From contig JAHBWZ010000005.1 of assembly GCA_019636755.1 (NCBI GenBank), positions 186,001 to 250,000 of the forward strand: 64,000 bases of DNA, in the 5' to 3' direction. Below, piece after piece: positions 58,022 to 64,000 of the stretch. The stretch comes from Phycisphaeraceae bacterium (GTDB lineage Bacteria; Planctomycetota; Phycisphaerae; Phycisphaerales; SM1A02). The position numbers and the translations under genes were made by a program. Below the pieces are notes generated by a model that was not told the origin of the DNA, ran no database searches, and saw only the letters and a list, made by a program, of their open reading frames with translations. The first letter of the stretch is position 1. Each line of letters begins with the position of its first letter.

Positions 58022-59573
58022 CGCCGCGCTCCCGGCAGAGCTGGATCGTCTCGTCATCGCGGACCGAGCCGCCGGGGTGGACGATCACGCGCACGCCTGC
58101 ATCGATCAGGATCGCCGGGCCGTCGGGGAACGGGAAGAACGCGTCCGAGGCCGCCGCCGGGCGGGACGCGGCGCCGAGTCGTGCGCCGGCCTTCGCCACC
58201 GCGATGCGACAGGCGCCGACGCGGTCGACCTGTCCGCAGCCGGCCCCGAGGAGCGAGACGCCGTCGGCGATGGCGATCGCGTTCGACGTGAGATGCTTCG
58301 CGACGATCATCGCGAAGCGCGCGGTGGTGAGATCCGCGTCGGACGGCGCCGGGCCCGCGGCATGCACCCAGTGCGCGGGATCCGGCACGGCGCTGTCGCG
58401 GTCCTGCACCAGCAGCCCGCCCGGGATGGAGCGGAGGACCGGCGAACGGCCGCTGGCCGGCGTGAGCGGTCCGGTCTCGACCATCCGCAGGTTCTTCCAC
58501 CGCGCCGCGAGTCGCGACTCCGCCTCCGGCTCGATGCGCGCGGCGACGATGACCTCGAGAAACCGTCCGCCGGCGGCGATCGCATCGGCCGCGTCGGCAT
58601 CGATCGTCCCGCTGGTCGCGAAGACACCACCGAACGCCGCCACGGGGTCCGCCGCTTCCGCCTCGGCAAAGGCTTCCGCCGGCGACGCCGCGCACGCCGC
58701 GCCGCAGGGATTCGTGTGCTTCACGATGACCGCGGTCACGCGATCCGGGCTGGTGCGTGCGAGTTCCCGCGCCACCTCGAGCGCCGTCGCGGCATCGAGG
58801 TAGTTGTTGTACGAGAGCGCCTTGCCCGCGGCGACGCGCGCATGGACGACGCTCGTTCCGCGCCAGGCCGGGTCGCTGTAGAGCGCGGCGCCCTGGTGCG
58901 GATTCTCGCCGTACCGGAGATTCTGGTGGATCGGGTACGCCAGGCGCAGGAGTTCCGGAAAGGGACGCTCGCGATGTCGCGCCATCCAGGCGGCGATGGC
59001 GGCGTCGTACGCCGCGGTGCGCATGAACGCGCTGGCGGCGAGTTCCTGCCGGAGCGCCGCGGTCAGGGCGCCGCCGTGGGCGCGGAGTTCCGATGCGACG
59101 CGGTCGTACTGGGCGGGCTCGGTGACGACGCCGACGAAGTCGTGGTTCTTCGCCGCGGAGCGCAGCACGGCCGGTCCGCCGATGTCGATCTGTTCGATCG
59201 CGACGGCGTCGGCGATGTCGGCCTGGGCGACGGTGGCCTCGAACGGATACAGGTTCACCACGACGAGGTCGATCGGCTCGATCCCATGCGTGCGCATCGC
59301 GGCCAGGTGCTCCGCGCGGTCGCGCCTGCCGAGCAGTCCGCCGTGGATGCGCGGGTGCAGTGTCTTGACGCGCCCGTCGAGCATCTCCGGGATCCCGGTG
59401 ACGTCCTCGACCGGCCGGACGGGCAGCCCGGCGGCGCGGATCGCGGCGGCGGTTCCGCCGGTGGAGATGAGTTCGACCCCGAATTCGCCGGAGAGAACAC
59501 GGGCGAAGGGAACCAGGTCGGTCTTGTCGCTGACGGAGAGCAGCGCGCGGCGGACGATCGTGAGGTCGGACAT
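57981..59573 (-). CDS. purH: Bifunctional AICAR transformylase/IMP cyclohydrolase
   Basis: 530 residues. Last two steps of IMP synthesis. The N-terminal MGS-like cyclohydrolase domain starts ALLSVSDKTDLVPFARVL and has ISTGGTAAAIRAAGLPV and VKTLHPRIHGGLLGRRD. The transformylase domain has the catalytic KHTNPCGAA and a late DAFFPFPDGP. The chain ends GERHFRH, the conserved C-terminus. The stop at 57981 lies inside queA (41-bp tail-to-tail overlap). The PQQ lipoprotein gene precedes it by 61 bp on the same strand. Confidence 0.95.
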   Translation of the reverse strand: MSDLTIVRRALLSVSDKTDLVPFARVLSGEFGVELISTGGTAAAIRAAGLPVRPVEDVTGIPEMLDGRVKTLHPRIHGGLLGRRDRAEHLAAMRTHGIEPIDLVVVNLYPFEATVAQADIADAVAIEQIDIGGPAVLRSAAKNHDFVGVVTEPAQYDRVASELRAHGGALTAALRQELAASAFMRTAAYDAAIAAWMARHRERPFPELLRLAYPIHQNLRYGENPHQGAALYSDPAWRGTSVVHARVAAGKALSYNNYLDAATALEVARELARTSPDRVTAVIVKHTNPCGAACAASPAEAFAEAEAADPVAAFGGVFATSGTIDADAADAIAAGGRFLEVIVAARIEPEAESRLAARWKNLRMVETGPLTPASGRSPVLRSIPGGLLVQDRDSAVPDPAHWVHAAGPAPSDADLTTARFAMIVAKHLTSNAIAIADGVSLLGAGCGQVDRVGACRIAVAKAGARLGAASRPAAASDAFFPFPDGPAILIDAGVRVIVHPGGSVRDDETIQLCRERGVTCLLTGERHFRH

Positions 59574-59634
59574 GGGGGCGCAGGAGAGCGTGCCGCGGCG
59601 GGCCGCGGACCCGGGACAGTGGGAACGGTTCCGA

Positions 59635-60891
59635 TCAGCGCCGCTCGACGAGCCGGAGGATCTCTCCGTCCTCGCTGACTGCGAAGAACTCCGTCCGGGA
59701 CTGATCGGGCACGATGAGCCGGTGTATGCGCGGGAGATCGATCGCATCTCCGGCAGCGCCCATCGAGGCGTCCACGAGCTGCATGCGCCGCTGGCCAGGA
59801 TCCCACGCGTAGAGGTCGGAGCCGCGGTGCATCACGACAGCGCCGGTCACGTCCGGCGCGGTCCAGACATGAACGCCGCCCGGCTGGTTCGCGGGGAACG
59901 CCTCGAACGCCTGGAGGCCGGCACCGGGGACTGCCTGATAGAGACGTTCGCCGATGACGACGGGCGAGGTCGTGAGCGGTGCGGTGGTCAGTCGCGCCCA
60001 GAGCGCGGGACGGGCGAAGCCCAGTTCGTAGGCGCGCAGGTACTGGTCCGTTCCCGCGAAGAAGACGACGCCGCGCGCGATGGTCGGCTGGGCCCGGACC
60101 GGCGCGAGGGCCCGGTCATTCCACACCTGCGTGACCGAACCGAGTCCGATCGAGATCAGCCTGCCGTCGCCGCCGCATGCGACGACGTATCCGTCCGCGA
60201 TCGCCGGCCGCGCGCTGATCGTGCTCGCCACCTGGTACGCCTTCCAGTACGCGCCGACGCCGTGGGAGTGCCAGACGAGCTGGCCATTGCGGGCGCCGTA
60301 CACCAGGAAATCGCCGACGAGGACCGGCTCCACGCTGCCGACGTAGGCCAGCGGCTGCTTCCCGACGATGCCGCCGGTCGTCAGGTCCAGGACGACGATC
60401 TCGGAATCCGTGACGACCAGCACCCGATCGCGCGCCGGGACGGCGTACACGCCGGCGATGCGATCGACCTCGTTGACGGCGGGCACGCGCCAGATCACGC
60501 GACCGTCGTGGATCGCGATGCGCGTGACGAGGTTGCGCGAATCGACGACGAAGAGAGAGTCGTCGCCGATGGTGACAAGGCGGGTCGGTCCGAAGGGCGT
60601 GGCGGGAACCTGCCAGTCGATTCGTGTGCCGAGCTGCCTGGCCGCCTCCGGACCGACCAGGTAGGTCCGCGCCACCAGGTCTTCGCGCGACTCCGCCGCC
60701 GTCGCGGCGCCGGCGGCGATCGGCTCCGCGCCGCGGTCCTCGCCCGGCGCACCGCGCGAGGCGCAGCCGGTGCTGCCCGCGATCGCCGCCACGACAGCCA
60801 TGACCGCCCCTGCCGCCGTTGCGCGGGCCGGATATCGGAGGGCCCGCGAACAACGGGGAAGGCAGGTGGCGCGGTCGAGAGGGCTGGGCAT
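59635..60891 (-). CDS. PQQ-repeat beta-propeller lipoprotein (BamB-like)
   Basis: 418 residues. A signal region with candidate lipobox STGC near residue 43. Then PQQ-type blades: IDWQVPATPFGPTRLVTIGDDSLFVVD, IHDGRVIWRVPAV, VLDLTTGGIVGKQPL, ISARPAIADGYVVACGGDGRLI, SVTQVWNDRALAPVRAQPTIARGVVFFAGTD. The fold is that of BamB and quinoprotein dehydrogenases, but there are no quinone-binding catalytic residues; likely a periplasmic scaffold. The exact start among several in-frame Met codons is uncertain. Probably cotranscribed with purH. Confidence 0.75.
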   Translation of the reverse strand: MPSPLDRATCLPRCSRALRYPARATAAGAVMAVVAAIAGSTGCASRGAPGEDRGAEPIAAGAATAAESREDLVARTYLVGPEAARQLGTRIDWQVPATPFGPTRLVTIGDDSLFVVDSRNLVTRIAIHDGRVIWRVPAVNEVDRIAGVYAVPARDRVLVVTDSEIVVLDLTTGGIVGKQPLAYVGSVEPVLVGDFLVYGARNGQLVWHSHGVGAYWKAYQVASTISARPAIADGYVVACGGDGRLISIGLGSVTQVWNDRALAPVRAQPTIARGVVFFAGTDQYLRAYELGFARPALWARLTTAPLTTSPVVIGERLYQAVPGAGLQAFEAFPANQPGGVHVWTAPDVTGAVVMHRGSDLYAWDPGQRRMQLVDASMGAAGDAIDLPRIHRLIVPDQSRTEFFAVSEDGEILRLVERR

Positions 60892-61001
60892 GCGGAGACT
60901 CCTGGTGGTGGCGCCGCGTCGGTGCGTCGATCCGCGGGCCGGGATCCGGGGGAAGGAGCGCAGTATCAGGAGACGCGCGAGGGGCGTCAAGCGAACCCGG
61001 C

Positions 61002-61007
61002 TACCAT
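61002..61007 (+). promoter_or_regulatory. -10 element of riboflavin synthase (near-leaderless)
   Basis: TACCAT followed by 8 nt and the GTG start at 61016. Confidence 0.5.
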
Positions 61008-61015
61008 CGCGGCCC

Positions 61016-61744
61016 GTGTTCACCGGCCTTGTCCAGGGAATCGGTCGAGTCCTTGAACGGTCTCCGACGGCCGCGGTGCCGGCGGCGCCGGCCCGGGACG
61101 GCGGTGCGCCCACCGTCCGGCTCGTCATCGCGCCGTGGCCGGACGGCGCTGCGGGCGCCGGAGCGCACGCGGCCCCTTCGGATGACCGCGCGGACCGCGG
61201 GGGGTGGTGGGCGCGGATCCGCACGGGCGATTCGGTCGCGGTCAACGGCGTCTGCCTGACGCATGTGGGCGCGGCGGCCTCCTCGGGTGTCCCGCTGTCG
61301 TTCGACGTGATTCCGCAGACGATGGCGATGACGACGCTCGGCGATCTGGCCGGTGGCGATCCGGTCAACCTCGAACCCGCCCTGCGGGCGGCGGACCCGA
61401 TCGGCGGACACCTGGTGCAGGGGCACGTGGACGGCGTCGGTGTGATCCGCATGATCCGGCAGGACGCGGACGGTGTCCGGTTCGGCGTGGAGGTCCCGGA
61501 AGCGCTCCGCGCGTACATGGTGCCCCAGGGATCGGTCTGCGTGGACGGGGTGTCACTGACGATCGCGGCGGTGCCGGCGGAGGACCTCCTGGAGGTCGCG
61601 CTGATCCCCGCCACGCTCGCGGGGACGACGCTCGGCCGACGGCGCGAAGGCGATCGGGTGAACCTGGAGTCCGACATGATCGCCCGAACGGTCGTGGCCT
61701 GGCTGGAGCGGGGGCACCGGATCGATCGCGCCGGACGCCCGTGA
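61016..61744 (+). CDS. ribE: Riboflavin synthase, alpha chain
   Basis: 242 residues, two lumazine-binding barrels. Dismutates two 6,7-dimethyl-8-ribityllumazine into riboflavin. Starts at GTG: VFTGLVQGIGRV (family MFTGIV). Barrel 1: GDSVAVNGVCLTHVG, then SFDVIPQTM; junction PIGGHLVQGHVDGVG; barrel 2: GSVCVDGVSLTIAAV, ending in VNLESDMIARTV. Longer than the usual 200 residues because of a Pro/Ala-rich insertion of about 40 residues (17-58) after the first strand. No other rib genes adjoin. Confidence 0.92.
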   Translation: MFTGLVQGIGRVLERSPTAAVPAAPARDGGAPTVRLVIAPWPDGAAGAGAHAAPSDDRADRGGWWARIRTGDSVAVNGVCLTHVGAAASSGVPLSFDVIPQTMAMTTLGDLAGGDPVNLEPALRAADPIGGHLVQGHVDGVGVIRMIRQDADGVRFGVEVPEALRAYMVPQGSVCVDGVSLTIAAVPAEDLLEVALIPATLAGTTLGRRREGDRVNLESDMIARTVVAWLERGHRIDRAGRP

Positions 61745-61824
61745 GCCATCGCCCGCCGGACGGAGTCGCGCGCGCCGCGGTGTCCGGTCGATGATGCCCG
61801 TGAACCGCGGAGCGCGGGCCGGGG

Positions 61825-63138
61825 TCATGCCGCGCACGCGCGATCGACGGCCTGCACCGGCGCGGCGATGCACAGGCAGGTGAGATCGTCGGCCTGGTTC
61901 AGCGACCCGGCACGGTCATTCACCCGGGCGACGATCGCCTGCTCCAGCGCCGCGCCCTCATGCGCCGCGCAGAGCGGCCGGAACTCGGTCGCGACCTGCG
62001 CGGCAAGTCCGTCATCCGGATCGCGCGCGAAGATCTGTTCGAAGCCGTCAGAATAGAGGACCAGCCGATCGCCGGCGCCGAGCGTCGCCTCGGTCTGGTC
62101 GAACTCGGCGTCCGCGAAGATCCCCAGGAGGCCGCCCTCGGTCGCGAGCAGCTCCGTGGCGCCGTCGGCGCGATACAGGATCGGGTGCGGATGTCCGGCG
62201 CCGGACAGCCGGAGCCGTCGCGTCCGCACGTGGATGACGCCGTAGATCGCGGTGGCGAACCGCGGCGTCGTCGACTGGTGGCGGACAAGGTCCGCGTTGA
62301 GTCGGGTCAGCACCTCGGCGGGCTCGATGATCTCCATCCGATCGCCATCCAGTCGGCGCGTGGTCAGGGCGCGGACGATCGTCATCGTCATGAGTGCGGC
62401 GGGCACGCCGTGACCGACGCAGTCGGCGAGGAAGAAGCCGATGTGTTCCGCGTCCAGCGGCTGAACGTCATAGATGTCGCCGGAGACGAAGTGGGCCGGG
62501 CGCCAGAACGCGGCGAAACTGAGCGAGCCCGGTGCCGGGAGTTCGCGGGGCAGGAATTCCCGCTGGATGCGCGCGGCCAGTTCCAGTTCCTCCTGGATGC
62601 GCATGATCTGGCCTTCGAGTCCGCCATGGAACCGGTGCGCGGTTGCGATCTCGCGCTGCAGGGACGCAACGCCGCTCTGCATCCGGAGCATGCCCTCCAG
62701 CATCGCGGCGAGGCGCGGCATGTCGATGTCCGAATCCACCCGCTGGCCGGCCGGAAACCATGCCAGGTCGTCGGCGCGTGCGCCGAGCACCAGCACGATG
62801 CGTCCGGCCTCCTCCAGGTCCGCCGCGAGCGCGGCGAGCGGCGCCGGAGACGAGTCCCCGGTGACCACCAGCACCACGGCATCCGCGCCCGCGTCGCCTG
62901 CATCCGGGGCGCCGGCATCGATCTGCGCCGGCGACTGGAACGCGGCGCGCAAACGCCCCGCGACCCGGTCGCGGGCGGCCTGGTCGTTCGAGAGCACGCG
63001 GATGCGATGCGGCACGGGGTGGCTCCGGAACACGGCGGTTCGAGGGACGGGGGCCGCGTCGATGTCACGGGAACGACGACGGGGCACGGACGCCGCGCGC
63101 CCGGTTTCCGGACGTCGGTGCGCATCCGCGCCGCTCAC
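61825..63138 (-). CDS. Response-regulator-like/SpoIIE-type PP2C phosphatase
   Basis: 437 residues. N-terminal part (about 44-150) resembles a receiver domain but lacks a clear phospho-acceptor Asp region, then a coiled coil (LEGMLRMQSGVASLQREI, GQIMRIQEELELAARIQREFLP) and a SpoIIE/RsbU phosphatase domain: VSGDIYDVQPLDAEHIGFFLADCVGHGVPAAL with the metal-binding Asp residues, LSGAGHPHPILYRADG, LVLYSDGFEQI and NQADDLTCLCI. Dephosphorylates an anti-sigma antagonist in partner-switch signalling, though no partner is here. GTG 63138 overlaps the preceding stop by 4 bp. Confidence 0.87.
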   Translation of the reverse strand: MSGADAHRRPETGRAASVPRRRSRDIDAAPVPRTAVFRSHPVPHRIRVLSNDQAARDRVAGRLRAAFQSPAQIDAGAPDAGDAGADAVVLVVTGDSSPAPLAALAADLEEAGRIVLVLGARADDLAWFPAGQRVDSDIDMPRLAAMLEGMLRMQSGVASLQREIATAHRFHGGLEGQIMRIQEELELAARIQREFLPRELPAPGSLSFAAFWRPAHFVSGDIYDVQPLDAEHIGFFLADCVGHGVPAALMTMTIVRALTTRRLDGDRMEIIEPAEVLTRLNADLVRHQSTTPRFATAIYGVIHVRTRRLRLSGAGHPHPILYRADGATELLATEGGLLGIFADAEFDQTEATLGAGDRLVLYSDGFEQIFARDPDDGLAAQVATEFRPLCAAHEGAALEQAIVARVNDRAGSLNQADDLTCLCIAAPVQAVDRACAA

Positions 63139-63692
63139 GCATCGGCCGATCGCGCCAGCCGCTTGAGACGTGGCAGATCGAGCTCGATCCGTTCCTCGAG
63201 GCGGAGTTCGAGTCGCCGGATGGTGCCGGCCCGGAACTCCAGCGCAAACTGCGCCGGCAGGCCGCTGGTGTACCGCCGCAGGCGCTGGCTGTACGCGTCC
63301 TCGGACTCGCCGGGCCCGCGGGGCGGCTCAGCCTTCATCGCGTGCAGGGCGGTGATCCGTCCCTGACCGTCCAGGAACGCGATGTCGATGTCCACCAGGC
63401 AGTTCTTCATCCAGAAGCTTCGCAGGGCCGAGTCCGGAAAGATGAAGATCATGCCGCCGTCGGCGGGAATGTCGGCGCGCTCCATGAGGCCGCGCGCGAT
63501 CGCGGCTTCGTCGGCGGCGACCTCCATCCGGAACCGTTCACCGCGGACGGTGATGATCTCCACGCGCGGCCCGGAGGCGTCCGCTTCCGTCGCGCAGCCG
63601 CCGGTGCCCGCGCCCGCGAGCAGCACCAGCGCGCCGGCCAGGAGGAGGGCGAGGGCCGGCCTGCGGTGGGGGTGGGATTCACGTCGATGCAT
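63135..63692 (-). CDS. DUF192 lipoprotein
   Basis: 185 residues. Signal peptide with candidate lipobox TGGC near residue 33, then one DUF192 domain: FRMEVAADEAAIARGLMERADIPADGGMIFIFPD, SFWMKNCLVDIDIAFLDGQGRITALHAM, and a long C-terminal stretch with EFRAGTIRRLEL. DUF192 proteins are small beta-barrel envelope proteins of unknown function. CAGGAG lies upstream of ATG 63692. The SpoIIE-type phosphatase gene overlaps its stop by 4 bp, suggesting a shared transcript. Confidence 0.85.
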   Translation of the reverse strand: MHRRESHPHRRPALALLLAGALVLLAGAGTGGCATEADASGPRVEIITVRGERFRMEVAADEAAIARGLMERADIPADGGMIFIFPDSALRSFWMKNCLVDIDIAFLDGQGRITALHAMKAEPPRGPGESEDAYSQRLRRYTSGLPAQFALEFRAGTIRRLELRLEERIELDLPRLKRLARSADA

Positions 63693-63724
63693 ACCGGTTG
63701 CTCCTGGGCGCGGAACGGCGCGCG

Positions 63725-64000
63725 TCACCCCGAGGACCCATCGAGAAGGAACGCATGGTCCCCTGCCGTGAAGGTGACCGGCGCCGCGGGCCGATCCGGA
63801 TCGTACCGACTCAGAAAGTCCGCAGCGGTCATCGGGGCCGGTGCCTCCAGGAGTCCTGACCACGCGGCGACCAGGCCGATCACCCGGGCCGGATCGACGC
63901 CGGCGTCGCGCAGCGCCGACAGCCGGCAGGCGCCGTCGCGCTTCGCGAGCCGGCGGCCCTGCTCGTCGAACACGAGCGGCAGGTGGTGCCACCGCGGCGG
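63725..64000 (-). CDS. gluQ: Glutamyl-Q tRNA(Asp) synthetase, C-terminal part (runs off right edge)
   Basis: 91 codons to the stop at 63725. The visible part starts PPRWHHLPLVFDEQGRRLAK and contains the KMSKS-like RLAKRDGACRLSAL, followed by GVDPARVIGLVAAWSGL and a truncated end. It matches the C-terminal end of the GluQ-RS group of class I synthetase paralogues that glutamylate queuosine in tRNA-Asp. Glutamyl-tRNA synthetase itself would carry a long anticodon domain after KMSKS; here the chain ends about 70 residues later, which supports GluQ-RS. The catalytic N-terminus is outside the window. Confidence 0.75.
   Translation of the reverse strand, partial: PPRWHHLPLVFDEQGRRLAKRDGACRLSALRDAGVDPARVIGLVAAWSGLLEAPAPMTAADFLSRYDPDRPAAPVTFTAGDHAFLLDGSSG

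Noticed and set aside
1-64000. CRISPR arrays, rRNA, tRNA, prophage or intact insertion sequences.
   Set aside because: No spaced direct repeats of 24-40 bp with unique spacers, no tRNA cloverleaf, no phage structural or integrase gene, and no intact transposase could be found by reading.

Overview
The window comes from a high-GC bacterium that is most likely a planctomycete, probably Phycisphaerae-like. The evidence is a 59-residue small basic protein of the type shared by Chlamydiae, Verrucomicrobia and Planctomycetes (36070-36249), dockerin-like GDxSGDG tails on secreted proteins, a VPAPA-type C-terminal sorting signal, GACC cysteine repeats, and decayed REP-associated tyrosine transposase (RAYT) material. 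I saw no tRNA, rRNA, CRISPR array or prophage. Gene calls rest on reading motifs in the translations. No database search was possible.

Layout. 1-5.0 kb: start of an AbgT transporter (minus, runs off the left edge), a Cys/His-rich mini-protein, both subunits of topoisomerase VI, and a histidine kinase. 5.1-7.7 kb: gyrB. 7.7-12.8 kb: accessory region with REP-like repeats, a VPAPA-signal secreted protein, a frameshifted HAF/dockerin secreted protein and a RAYT ruin. 12.8-24.1 kb: Tat-exported Gfo/Idh/MocA oxidoreductase, a DUF885-like and a terpene-cyclase-fold secreted protein, metallo-beta-lactamase, cupin, a membrane protein, a HEAT-repeat lipoprotein, a zinc alcohol-dehydrogenase relative, a MATE transporter and a phosphoesterase. 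24.3-37.5 kb: housekeeping genes (infC, thrS, nrdR, CT398-like zinc-ribbon protein, cdsA, rhodanese, recX, nth, moaE, a sugar isomerase-like protein, acpS, SPOR-like protein, small basic protein, aminotransferase). 37.5-55.1 kb: a secretome island. It holds four paralogous secreted proteins that share an EKGSLL...NHF domain of about 370 residues, two of them with N-terminal arrays of ten six-cysteine GACC repeats. Around them lie an FG-GAP/VCBS protein, a beta-helix/dockerin protein, a fibro-slime protein and a plant-type ferredoxin-NADP reductase. 55.4-64.0 kb: murA, queA, purH, a PQQ-repeat lipoprotein, riboflavin synthase, a SpoIIE-type phosphatase, DUF192 and the end of a GluQ-RS gene.

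Expression signals are unusually readable. Several genes carry a TANNNT -10 hexamer exactly 6-10 nt before the start codon, with no room for a ribosome-binding site, which predicts leaderless or near-leaderless mRNAs. The secreted island genes instead carry strong AGGAGG-type sites. The 1191-residue GACC protein is preceded by an array of Shine-Dalgarno-like repeats. infC appears to start at ATC behind an AAGGA site, downstream of two adjacent perfect hairpins.

The most novel part is the secreted EKGSLL-domain family with its modular cysteine arrays. It looks like a cell-surface or envelope system whose most abundant member is probably the protein at 41364-42554. This is inference from copy number, codon choice, signal peptides and strong translation signals, not from a known family function.
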